Both the position numbers and the translations under genes were made by a program. The notes beneath the pieces are model-generated. The model was given only the letters and a program-made list of their open reading frames with translations, had not been told where the DNA came from and did not search any database. From Ophiothrix spiculata (Eukaryota > Echinodermata > Ophiuroidea > Amphilepidida > Ophiotrichidae), in NCBI GenBank assembly GCA_000969725.1, contig JXSR01S029154.1: a DNA stretch of 26,808 nt; one strand, 5' to 3'. Positions 1-9,795 of this stretch are shown here, piece by piece (within the stretch, counting starts at the first letter, position 1; the number at the start of each line of letters is the position of its first letter).

Positions 1-927
1 AAGGGCCCAATCTACTGCCGAGTAAAAATAAAAGTACTCAGATGGATTAGGACATAATCTTTTTATATGTTATTTGTAGTCAATGAGTGTAAATTAACTT
101 CCTTATAAGGAATTATTGGCTATTATGAGACAATATATGACAGCGCGTAAGCGTTGCGCGCAGAAAAAAATTTCTCAAAAGACGATAGATGACAGGCTAA
201 ACAATAAATATTATCTTTTATTCTCTAATTAAACTTCAAGAAGATGTGAACACAATGTTATAAACAATATGAGTTCCTGTTTTTGAAGAATCTTAAAATA
301 TTTAAGGAAAAAGTCAATATCAGAGAACCAAGCTATTTGTTAACGCATATACGAATTGACTGCATCAATTTCCTCTACAAATTTAATGTGCTATTCCCTA
401 TCAAGAATATTAATGATCATGATCTAGGCAAGCCGTGTGTGGAAGGCACAAGAAAGGGTAAACGTTTTTAACTATGTTTTTCAAATGTCTCACATGCTAA
501 ATGATACGCCAAGGAAGAAAGGGTAATGTGTTCAAGTGAAATATCATGGACTTTTCTTACCTTAAAATCATTACAACGTTACTATTATTAGCAGCCTCTA
601 CAGTGTAATATTGTTGTAAAGTGTTTTAACTTGCAACCAGATTGGTTAGAACAATGTGTGGATAGCAAATGCTTCAATATGATTACATTTTTTCATCCCA
701 AAAATGATTTAACTTACATTAAAGAGCTAGTGTCAAAACATGATTAAATATCCAAATACAAACTTGAAAAGAATATGTAAAAGTCAAGCTTTAAAAATAA
801 AAAGGCAAACAAATCTCCTCATTCTACCTATCTCCTTCCCTTTTAACCCGGATATATAGTCTTCCTTGAATATGTCATTAACAAAGGTCAGGAACAAATA
901 TGTGAGTAAGTTTCCAATTCATTAAAA

Positions 928-990
928 TGTTGATCCTATAAGGGTCAATATTGATCCAATTTGGATCTTTTTGATCCGTTTTCGGATCAA
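928..990. repeat. Three 21-bp dyad-symmetric GATCC units
   Basis: Three consecutive 21-base units (928-948, 949-969, 970-990) each hold an inverted repeat built on GATCC. They are TTGATCC-5nt-GGGTCAA (one mismatch), GATCCAATTTGGATC (perfect arms, 1-nt centre) and TTGATCCGTTTTCGGATCAA (perfect 8-bp arms, 4-nt centre). The dyad centres are about 21 bp apart, close to two helical turns. The array is kept in A3 at 22161-22223. It may be a small degenerate minisatellite or a binding-site array; its function is unknown. Confidence 0.7.
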
Positions 991-1116
991 TATCTATTAA
1001 TGAATCAAATGTACCATTCTCTACCCGATTTCAGATCAAACTTTAGATCCTTTTTTCTTGATCACTTTGATCCAGAAAGGTTGAGCTCATAATTGATACT
1101 TTGTTCGGATCATCAA

Positions 1117-1160
1117 AAGTGGTCCTTTTCTTACCATACTTGATACAAAAAGGACCACTT
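1117..1160. other. Perfect 13-bp inverted repeat (hairpin)
   Basis: AAGTGGTCCTTTT (1117-1129) is the exact reverse complement of AAAAGGACCACTT (1148-1160), with an 18-base spacer. Weaker pairing can extend the stem outward through TCA/TGA. In A3 (near 22313-22367) one arm has changed (AATAGGTCC), so the stem is not strictly kept. It could be a folded RNA element or the trace of a palindromic insertion. Confidence 0.5.
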
Positions 1161-1446
1161 GATTATTGTCTTTCTGACTTACATAAGCGTTATAGGTCTA
1201 TTATAAGGTTCATTATATAATTATATAGGTTGGTAAATTCGACAGTATCGACAAGTTTTGAGAAACAAGATATATCTTTAGCCATATCTTAATATTATAT
1301 GCTTAATGGTATATTTTGACAACACGTTTTTGTCGCAAAGTCAATCAATGTACTTTGGATGAAAAATTTTAAAATGTGTTAATTGACCGCCATTACGTTC
1401 TTATAGTAAGAATCGAATATACATGTATTACATCAGTTGTCAATAT

Positions 1447-1810
1447 GCTTTGCATCGGAGGGTAACGCATTTTATACGCAATGTTTAATAAGTAGATGAA
1501 ATTTACAGCAGAACTCCTTGTTTTGACAAGCTAACACTCACTCAACTCATCTTCACAAAGTAGACAGCAATATAACTTTGTCCCAACATCGTGGAGTATT
1601 AACACATTTAAACTCAAAAGTATGATATGCATTGAATTGCCGGCTGACGCGTTTTCATTTGCATTGTTTAATACGTAGAGACAATTTAGAGCAGAATTTC
1701 TTGTTTTGACAGGGTAATACTCACTCAACTCCGCTTCATAATGTAAGCAACAATATATATTTGTCCCAAATTCGTAGTCTATCAACATGTACACACTAAA
1801 ATGACTTTAA
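1447..1810 (+). repeat. Diverged tandem duplication, two units of about 175 bp
   Basis: Two adjacent units, about 1447-1625 and 1626-1810, share an ordered set of words: GCATTG/GCAATGTTTAATA, GTAGA, AGCAGAA, CCTTGTTTTGACA, ACTCACTCAACTC, GCAA(C/T)ATAT and TGTCCCAA. The same pair occurs in A3 at about 22690-23060, so this tandem doubling is older than the large A duplication. A reverse-strand ORF through it (1531-1794) shows a repeated protein pattern only because the DNA is repeated. Confidence 0.7.
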
Positions 1811-2145
1811 CCCAAAGTTAGTCATACTCAAAAGATATCAGTTTTTATATCACTCATAGAAATTCAGCATTACTCAAAATTAGTAGTTTTATAACACAGA
1901 GCTATGAGATGTTACCACACTTGAATAAACGATAAACTTAGTGAAAACTACTGATGGACCCAAGGGAGTAAGCAACTGGTTTATAAACATTGATGAATGT
2001 AAAGAAGTAGGTAATGTAGCGGGTTGAGAGGTAGTTATTAAGATGTGGAAAAATGTACAGAGTTGGACGCGAAGGACCTACAGTGTTCATTGAAGAGAGG
2101 AGATGGATGAATTTTTTTTCTAAAAGGCTTGGCGTCCCAAGACAT

Positions 2146-2290
2146 ACGCTCGCCCGAGTGACATTCGCGCACTCAACCAAGGGTACTTCGCTCCAACGGG
2201 AAGCGACATTCGCTTAACAGATATCACGATTCTCTTGTGTTTGTTTATTTAATAATCACAACACAGCAACATGTTGCGAGTGACACTCGC
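2146..2290. repeat. Cluster of GTGACATTCGC-like motifs with a palindrome
   Basis: Three related words lie within 135 bases: GTGACATTCGC (2158-2168), GCGACATTCGC (2203-2213) and GTGACACTCGC (2280-2290). The last is the right half of a 15-bp palindrome with a single central base, GCGAGTGACACTCGC (2276-2290). The cluster is unusually G+C-rich for the window and almost unchanged in A3 (about 23415-23559). A TATA-like TATAAATA lies about 95 bases downstream (2384-2391). A regulatory role is possible but not shown. Confidence 0.4.
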
Positions 2291-2478
2291 TTTCATCGAT
2301 TTAAACAATGTTCGGTCATGCGAATATCTTTGGACGCAAAGCCTATTAAAATGAGCAAACCACATAATGTTGTTTTTGGATTCTATAAATACGAGTCCAG
2401 TTCTTTTCAATCAAGGACTATATGTAGTAAACAAATATTAAATTAAGTTCAAAAATATTGATGCATTTTATATTAACA

Positions 2479-2729
2479 TGTGATGCCTCACCCCGAAAAG
2501 GGGGACTTTGCAACATAACACTTTTCAAGAAACACGCGAAAATAGGCAGCAAAAAATAAAGAAAATAATAAGAATTTCCAGCATATTTTCTGTTGTGAAA
2601 TGTCATTACCTTGATCAATTTCAACAAGAAAGTGTAATTTTAAAGCTTAGAAAATGTTGTAACAGATGAAATGATAAAATCAAAATTGATATCATCTGCA
2701 AAGTTCCACAGTTCTAGTGAGTCATCACA
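2479..2729. mobile_element. TA-flanked MITE, copy 1
   Basis: This element begins TGTGATGCCTCACCCC and ends GTGAGTCATCACA. The 3' inverted repeat is diverged inside the first dozen bases. Copy C lacks it at the matching place (about 4899-4905), reading straight through TTAATATTGTG, so the target was TA. The left TA here has become CA (2477-2478) and the right TA is intact (2730-2731). It has no coding capacity. The TA target fits a Tc1/mariner-type non-autonomous element, but the superfamily is inferred from target size only. Related copies are 5922-6173 and 23751-24002. Confidence 0.85.
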
Positions 2730-3782
2730 TATTGTTTGGACTCGAAATTAGCTTGTTCAATGTCTTTGTGCTTGCACCACAAACTGTCGATTACATCTGA
2801 TTGTTGCGCCGCCATCACCATGTCAGTGAGGCAATTTATTTTAATATCCCTGCTAGTACTGGCAAATCTTTATTCGTACAACTAGCTTCTGTTCTGTTGC
2901 TTTAGACCTGCGGGTATACCTTCTTCTCGATTTCATGTTTTGAAGTGTAATACAAGGTTTACAGCTTCGCTGAAGTTCTCATAAGCCTTATTTTTGTTCA
3001 GCTCAAGCTAATAATACTGCACAATAGTGTTGTATAACTAACGCGTTGTCTCGGATATTGGAAGGACAATTTCTCGGTTTTATCTTTATTCCTTGATCTT
3101 TGTTTTGGTTGATTTGCATTTCGTAGGGATGTATAGCCTGATCATATCGTGCTGTTAAGTTTTTGGTATAACCCTCTTTTTTCACGGATTGTAATTGAAT
3201 ATATTTCCTCAAAATCAATAGCTTATCTGATTGCAATGAAATATACGAGCAAAATTTGGAAACCCTGGCTATCAATAATATGCGACAACGACCAGAAAGC
3301 CGCAATGATGTTATTTATCCTAAATTGAGACGATTTTCAAAATTTGAAAAAGTCTACAGAAACATTTATTTTATATCTGCTGAATAATGCATAACACATT
3401 TGAAAGTCACAAATCTACAAAATTTTAAAGAATGAGGTTATTTAACCCCGTTTTACTCACAGCACCGTATTTATGTCCCTTCCCAAACTTTAATACTCCT
3501 TTAAAATAGCACTCTGACACAATTATAATCTATAAAACATAATTTTTCATTATTTTGGGATTTAACTTCAAATAGATCGAAACTTCAATATATATTTGAT
3601 TGAATAGACGTGATATGAAGCTGCAACGCTCAAACAGTGTCACTTAGCTGGAAACAGGAATCAAAGGTTACTGGCAACCATACATGCTGAAATGGACGAT
3701 TTTGACTCTAATTTCAACATTTCTTCATTTTGGAGGAAACAATAACCGTGGGAAATTGTATTGGCATGTTATTCTTGTATTC

Positions 3783-3969
3783 CTGTTTTCTTACCCTGCT
3801 GTTTATTATAGTTAAGGAAAACAACACATATATAAACACAAATCTACTCAATGCATATTAAAAAAACCTACCCCTATTAATTATGACAAATTGTACTCTA
3901 ATTAGAAATAACAGTCCAACTATAGTAATGTACATGATTTGGCCCTCAATTGTTCTTTATTTTAATATA
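3783..3969. other. Spacer between blocks A1 and B1
   Basis: A+T-rich sequence that matches neither the continuation of A seen elsewhere (poly(A), then F) nor another block. I see no gene, motif or inverted repeat in it. Confidence 0.6.
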
Positions 3970-4790
3970 TCAGAATGTACTTTTTGCACCTACTAGTTTA
4001 ATTCACCGTGAAATACCCTTTATAGATAACTTCATTTAGTGTTTCACTTCATTTGTGTGACAGTTATTTTCTGGTGGCAGATTTTAATTAGCGTTCCTGT
4101 TTTTCAAGTACATATTTCACTTTCGTAATCAATATGATGGTATGGCTCATAATCATTAATTTATTTTAATAAAGAATTTCAGATTACGCGTTCTTGAATT
4201 AAAATATGCAGACGAAATACGTTAAGCCCCAAGGTGATACTCAATCAGTAAATTGACGCAACTCGTCATACAAATCCTTAAGATGCCTCAACTCTAGTAC
4301 ACATCCACGTCAAAGCAATATTCATAACAGAATAGTGCTCGTCGGTGTATTACGTGTAAGAGACTACCATTACGACATCACTGACTGTTTTCTGCCTCGT
4401 CCCTTGAGACTTAATGAGGTTTAATTTTCGTTTGCATCAACACGTCAAGCGAGAAATGAGCAGCGCCTTTGGTATGATGTTGCCGAGCATCGCATCTAAA
4501 GGTGTTAGGCATACACAAAAGGGAAACGATACTCATTACTTATATAGAGCACACTGAATTGAAAGATATCTATTGAGTACGTATCGGTATTTTTCCAAAT
4601 GATTAAGCAATTTCATTTTAGGGAGTATGATTGATGAGCTATATAGATTTTGTCATAATTATATTACGTTTTTGTATTGCACCTGTTTAATGTTTTTATA
4701 CATCTTTTGTAATTTCATTTACCTGTTTAAAATACAGTAATAAATATGGGAATAATTCATACTTGCTATAAAACTGTTTTATATTTATAA
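3970..4790 (+). repeat. Segmental duplication block B, copy B1
   Basis: It matches 17031-17665 in direct orientation. From about 4252 to 4788 the two copies are about 97% alike by eye, clearly closer than the E, G or F2 pairs. B1 carries about 190 bases (about 4041-4235) that B2 lacks. The centre (about 4380-4510) is less A+T-rich than its surroundings and includes a 47-codon ORF (4414-4557) that is not strong enough to call a gene. B1 is joined at about 4790 to the shortened A copy C. Confidence 0.85.
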
Positions 4791-5313
4791 ATTGAGCCAA
4801 CCACATTTGTTTTTGGATTCTCTAAATACGAGTCAAGTTCTTACACATAACCAAGGACTAGTAAACAAAATATAGTTTAAAAACCATGATGCATTTTATA
4901 TTAATATTGTGTGTAGTCGAAATTAGCTTTTTTTAAATGTCTTTGTGCCTGCGTCACAAACTGTCGACGATATATGATTGTTGCACCGCCATCGCCATGT
5001 CAGTGAGGCAATTTATGTTAATATCCCTGCTAGTATTGGCAAATTTTGATTCGTACAACTAGCTTATGTTCTGTTGCTTTAGCCCTGCGGGTATACCTTC
5101 TTCTCGATTTCATGTTTTGAAGTGTAATACAAGGTTTACAGCTTTGCTGAAGTTCTCTTAAGCCTTATTTTTGTCTAGCTCAAGCTAATAATACTGTACA
5201 ATAGTGTTGTATAACTAACACGTTGTTTCGGATATTGGAAGGACAATTTCTCGCTCTTATCTTTGTTCCTTGATTTTCGGTTTGGTTGATTTGTATTTCG
5301 TAGGGATGTATAG

Positions 5314-5481
5314 CTATAAATTGATAGGGGTTAGTATTAAGGATAGGGTGTTAATAGTGTTGAATGTGAAAGTTATGAAGAGTGATCACTTGTATTTAGA
5401 CAATTTAAATGTATATAGAAAAATATTGTTCGACATTAGGTAACCTTTAGAACTTTAGTGACCCACATCACCTGAAAATAA
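5314..5481. other. Copy-specific insertion of about 168 bp in C
   Basis: A1 (about 3134-3147) and A3 (about 24405-24418) read GTATAGCCTGATCATAT and then GTGCTGTTA. Copy C has about 168 unrelated bases in place of the middle dozen. I see no clear inverted ends, poly(A) tail or target duplication, so it may be an insertion-with-deletion or filler DNA rather than a mobile element. Confidence 0.6.
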
Positions 5482-5921
5482 GGTGCTGTTAAGTTTTCGG
5501 TATAATCGTCTTTTCTCACGATTTGTAATTGAATATATTTCTTCAAAATAAATAACTTAACTAATTGCATGAAATATACGAGCAAAATTTGGAAACCTTG
5601 GCTATCAATAATATGCGACCACGACCGAAAAGCCGCAGTGATGTTATCCTAAATTGAAAAGATTTTCAATATTTGAAAAAGTCAACAGAATCATTTATTT
5701 TATATCTGCTGAATAATGCATAACACATTTAAAAGCCAAAAATCTACACAATTTTAAAGAATGAGGTTATTTAACCCCATTTTACTCACAGCATCGTATG
5801 TGTGTCCCTTCCCTTACTTTAATACCCCTTGTTTAAAGTTTCTTTAAAATAGCACTCTGACACAATTATAATTTATAAAACATAATTATTTATTGTTTTG
5901 GGGTTTTGCAACTTCAATATA

Positions 5922-6173
5922 TGTGATGACTCACCCCAAAAAGGGGGACTTTGCGACGAAAAAGTTTTCAAGATACAGGTGAAAATAGGCAGCAAAAAAA
6001 AAGAAAATAATAAGAATTTTCAGCAGATTTTCTGTTGTAAAATGTGATCGCCTTGATCAATTTCAACAAGTAAAGTGTAATTTTAAAGCTTAGAAAATGC
6101 TGCAACAGATGAAATGAAAAAATCAAAATTGGTATCATCTTCAAAGTCCCCCCTCTCGGGGTGAGCCATCACA
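5922..6173. mobile_element. TA-flanked MITE, copy 2, good inverted ends
   Basis: This is the best-preserved copy. Its left end TGTGATGACTCACCCC and right end GGGGTGAGCCATCACA are inverted repeats that continue through GGGGGACTTTG and its complement, giving arms of about 32 bp. It is flanked by TA (5920-5921 and 6174-6175). A1 and A3 have the empty site (CTTCAATATATAT, about 3583-3600 and 24852-24870). The interior is 85-90% like copies 2479-2729 and 23751-24002. There is no ORF; mobilisation would need a transposase from elsewhere. Confidence 0.9.
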
Positions 6174-6659
6174 TATATTGTATTGAATAGACGTGATATG
6201 AAGCTGAAACGCCCAAACAGTGTCACTTAGCTTCAAGCAGGAATCAAAGGTAACTGGTAACCATAAATGCAGAAATTGACAATTGTGTCTCTACTTTAAA
6301 CATTTCTTCATTTTGGAGGAAACAATGACCGTGGCAAGTTTGTATTGGCATGTTATTCCTGTATTCAAAAAAAAAAAAAAAAACCTTTTGTGGGAAAAAT
6401 GAAATTTCTAAATCGAAATAATGGACAATCTTTTCTTTCTAAGCTCGTGATTTGTTCTTTAAATTCATTAAACTATTACAGGATATTGATCCAAGTTTAA
6501 AGATTGGAACAACATTTGAAACACATGGCGTGCAGCGCTGTCACCAACCCCAAACCCATCCCAATCCTCTTTTCACCTGGTTATAAATAAGTGACTTTAT
6601 TTGTCTTTACATTCGTCTGAACATAGGCGTGATCTGTGTTGATGATGTCTTATCATTTT

Positions 6660-6955
6660 ACTTGCAGCTGATATACAAACATTTTTTCTATTTTGCCACC
6701 TGAAGTTCGTTTGATTTTCAATTCGCACATCATGACAACATAGTAAGGTCTATTTACTAAATGTCATGGCGTCAATAATTATTTCTCAAATTGAGTTACA
6801 AAAGGTTATATCTGTTACTACCTGCAGCTAACAATAATTTTTTTTCCCTTTATTCTCTTTTTTGCTGCCTTCAGTTTTTTTGACTTTTTAGTTCGCCTAT
6901 TATCACATAATGTTTATTGCTAAATGTCATTACGCCAATAAATATTTACAATAAA
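6660..6955 (+). repeat. Internal tandem duplication in F1, units of about 150 bp
   Basis: Two diverged units, about 6660-6790 and 6818-6952, share in order GCAGCT, a T-rich run, TTTTGC(C/T)(A/G)CCT, TTCGC, ATCA(T/C), AAATGTCAT and GC(G/C)(T/C)CAATAA. F3 also has both units (about 25362-25490 and 25540-25640). F2 has only one (about 12068-12180). Confidence 0.7.
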
Positions 6956-7264
6956 CGATTTAGTATTTCTGTTCTATTTATCACCGGTGGTAAATAAAGT
7001 TCCGACAATTGTATATTCTTCTGTTAGCTGATTTCAAACAGTGAAAGAAACATAGATTGTTTTCTTGATTATAAACCGAATTGTCTTTTAATGAATTAAA
7101 TAAAATGTAAAGTTATTCCAAGCCAAGTTAAGTTATCTTTAAATAACAGTTTAAATCTTGCTTTTCTAGATGGATCAATATTTGGGCGATATATAAATGT
7201 TTGCAACACAGAGCCTCTCTTTAGCATTACACGAATTGCACTAATACATATCATGTTGTTTATA

Positions 7265-8193
7265 CAGCTTGTCCCAATATTAATGCAACGAGCAAATAAA
7301 AAATATTAAAAAATAGTTGCCAAAAGATTAAATCATAGTAATATATGTTTTTCAAAAGTAGAGTAACTACTCTACAACATGCTTTTAGTCCCGTTTCATT
7401 TTATCACTCCAGTCCAAAGATATGAAGAATTTAAGAAAGCCCTTTAAATCTAATTTGGTCCGATTTGTAAGTTTAGACTTCAAACTAAAGAAATACAAAC
7501 TTAAAATGAAGATAATTTTTCAACCAATTAGGGCAAAATCAATCCAAACCAATCTTATCTTAATTGTATTTAACATTAAGTGATATTTTAAGTTCATTTT
7601 ATAACTTAAATGGTCAAAATTTTCAATTAAAGTACGAATCTTCCTGATTCTCTCATATTCCTTGTAATCTGGTAGTTTAGGATACAATTTCTACCAAAAG
7701 AGTCTAAAAAAGGGATTCTAATGAAAGATGTCAACCAATAATAAGTCTTTAACCAAAACCACGAAAGAAAACTCAAGTAAGTTAATGATTCGTCTGGTCG
7801 TCAAGGAGACGCAACAGGTTGACTGAAACCAGACGCAAGAACCTGCTTAATATCAGCAGATCATCAATAAATTGAGTCCTTATGTTATGAAATGGGTTCA
7901 AGGGATGCTTCTCCTAATCATATGATGTTTTAGCAATTTCCATTCAACGTGTGCACAATGACGTCACGAGAGGTGCATCTTTACAGATTAACAAATCGGA
8001 CCACCAAGATTTTTCGGTTCTTTACAAAAATGTGCAATAACTTTTGATTTAGAGATCCAAATTAAACAAAACAAAAAGCCTGTAAAAGCTAATGGTCTAT
8101 TCTAAAATATTATTGTAACATTTGCTCACCATTGTGGTGTGTTCTTTCAAAATAAAAGTTCAAAGTTCGTTGCGTTTATTGTGGAAAACCCTG
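7265..8193. mobile_element. Mariner-like element, non-coding, 929 bp
   Basis: Its boundaries come from empty copies: F3 reads TTTATATATAATTGTAACCC and F2 is similar, while F1 has TTTATA, then 929 bases, then TATAATTTGACCC. The ends are imperfect inverted repeats of about 28 bases, CAGCTTGTCCCAATATTAA on the left and CAGGGTTTTCCACAATAAAC on the right (reverse complement). Both run on into GCAACGA, and TA flanks both sides (7263-7264, 8194-8195). CAGGG ends and a TA target are typical of mariner/Tc1 elements. I see no intact transposase frame, so it is a decayed or internally replaced copy. Confidence 0.85.
7789..8112 (+). repeat. Internal part of the mariner-like element, repeated at 20775-21103
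   Basis: These 324 bases recur at 20775-21103 without either end of the element. The block opens with CGTCTGGT (7792-7799) and its complement ACCAGACG about 35 bases on, so it can fold. It also has CAGGTT paired with AACCTG. I checked it for a tRNA-like structure and do not find acceptable promoter boxes. Confidence 0.8.
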
Positions 8194-8850
8194 TATATAA
8201 TTTGACCCGGTTACCTTGTTTTGTATTTTTTCAAGTACGCACATGAGATACAACCGGCCTACATGTTTCTTTTTCTACTTTTTATAGTATTTTAAAAATA
8301 AACGTTGTGCGGATGCAATGTGATCTATTTTACTCTCATGCATATTTAATTCAGCAAATAATTAACCTTTATAATCCCGATTTTAACCTCCTGAGCGTTT
8401 GTGTCTGTCTAAGATGATCTCCAATTGGCTGTTAACAACAAATAGTTATTTACTAAGTCAATTAAAATAAACCTTTGCAAAGACATGAATCATACAATTT
8501 TCCATTTTCTCATTTTTGTAACAACATCTGTGATAGGCTAAATAAAAAGTAGAATATTAATTTTGTCCAATCAGAGGATAGCTCTCAGGGAGTTAATAAA
8601 CGTTCATTGCACTGTGCCATTGTAACTTACACCTGTAAGTTTCAGCGCACAGGTAATAACATATAAGACAACGTGTAGAGGCAACCCTTCCAAATCAAAG
8701 GTTTTGTCGAACTACGAATATTCTCATACGATAGACAAAATGATTCATAACTGTATTGTAAATTGCAGGTATTATAAGGGACTGGCTACCTCAAATTCCC
8801 TTTGAATACTTGAACACAGAATCAATATCACATTTGCAAAAAGAAAAGAT

Positions 8851-9349
8851 ATTATCAAATCTATTTGATGGTCATAAAGTATTGTTTTTTTAATTACAAA
8901 AAACACCATTTATGGATGAACGTTAACGAACTCTTAACGGCTCTTGTAAAACAGTACCTAACATGATACGGTTGATATGGTTACAATGGCCATTCCTCAA
9001 CCATCTACGACCAAACAAAGTATATGATGTTGTCAGATTGTCTATAAAATAACACAAACATCAAAAATCCTGTAATCCTACCAAACCATAATAACTCTGG
9101 GAATGGTCACTTCCTAGTCCGTTATGCAAGTAAAAAAGTTGTGGCTACTATAGGGTGATATTTGAAGACAGGTGCTAGGTGGTACATTTGGTACAAAGCA
9201 TACAAAGCATATAAAAGCATACAAAAAGTCATTTAAGGACAAGATATGTACAAGAATGGGATATGAATGACTGAAAACAGACAATAAATGCCTTGAGTCA
9301 AGGCTAACTTGCATATAGGGGAAAAATAATGAGTATGCCAATACATTTC
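8851..9349. other. Unique A+T-rich sequence, no gene seen
   Basis: I see no block repeat and no convincing coding frame. A short CATACAAAG/AAGCATACAAA-type repeat lies at about 9197-9229. The reverse-strand ORF at 9114-9341 has no recognisable domain. Confidence 0.5.
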
Positions 9350-9795
9350 ATTTTTGAAATGTTTACATTATTATTGAAACAAGAATTGATAACACATAGG
9401 AAGGAACCGTTTTTCAGAAGTCAATCTTTTTAATCTTTTCATTTATAATCAAACTAGATATGTTCCCTCCAATTTGAAGGTTGTGATAACAAAATGTATC
9501 TCTTCTGATAATCAAATATCCGACATTTGCAGTTTGGGTGGTAGTGTCGTTGAGTTTGACGGGTCATCTATGTGACTTCTTAAACTTAGGAATTGGCCTA
9601 GGGACTAAAAATTGTGATTTACTCAATATACGAAGACAGCTATGTTCAATAAGAGTTGAGCAATTTGTTTTTCAGATTATAAGATTACGTTTCTCCTTTG
9701 TGAAATGGAATTAAATGAAAAGAGAAAATAAACAAATTGCCAGTGTGTTTAAACTTATTGTTCAGTTTATTTCAAATGCAGCTGTTATAAAACCA
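9350..9795 (+). repeat. Block G, copy G1
   Basis: It matches 14725-15160 with about 75% identity by eye. The best stretch is AACTAGATAT(A/G)TT(T/C)CCTCC, followed by GAAGGTTGT and, later, GTTGAGTTTGACGGGTCA and GTGACTTCTTAAA. It lies downstream of F1 as G2 lies downstream of F2, so it belongs to the same large repeat. The reverse strand has stops in this copy. Confidence 0.8.

Larger units (their letters stand above)
1..3782 (+). repeat. Segmental duplication block A, copy A1 (3'-cut)
   Basis: This stretch aligns in direct orientation with 21106-25040 (A3) almost throughout, and its first 830 bases also align with 19126-19949 (A2). The shared word CACTGCCGAG (here CTACTGCCGAG), the run GACAGCGCGT and the dense GATC cluster near 930-1110 anchor the alignment. 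Identity by eye is about 85-92% on the left and about 98% from about 2130 to 3100. The block stops matching at about 3782, right after GTATTC, where the other two copies have a poly(A) run. The left end runs off the window, because A2 keeps matching slightly upstream of the position equivalent to base 1. No coding gene is supported inside it. Confidence 0.9.
4795..6366 (+). repeat. Block A, 5'-shortened copy C
   Basis: It begins at the sequence equivalent to about 2352 of A1 and follows A to its end, running on without a break through a 17-base poly(A) (6367-6383) into F1. It lacks the MITE that A1 and A3 share (2479-2729 and 23751-24002). Instead it carries a related MITE at a second position (5922-6173). 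It also has a private 168-base segment (5314-5481). Confidence 0.88.
6367..8850 (+). repeat. Block F, copy F1
   Basis: It follows C across a poly(A) tract and matches 25041-26352 (F3) and, less closely, 11956-13125 (F2). Anchors are GGTTATAAATAAGTGACTTT, ACCTGCAGCT, AACCCGGTTACCTTG-like words and AAGTACGCACATGAGAT. The match to F3 ends near 8600; that to F2 goes on weakly to about 8850. A 929-bp element interrupts it at 7265-8193. No coding region is supported. Confidence 0.88.

Noticed and set aside
1531-1794. Reverse ORF with an internally repeated protein pattern
   Set aside because: The pattern comes from the DNA tandem duplication, and the A3 copy has a stop in the same frame.
7789-7860. 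Foldable CGTCTGGT/ACCAGACG segment as a tRNA or tRNA-derived SINE head
   Set aside because: I see no acceptable A-box and B-box pair and no cloverleaf spacing.
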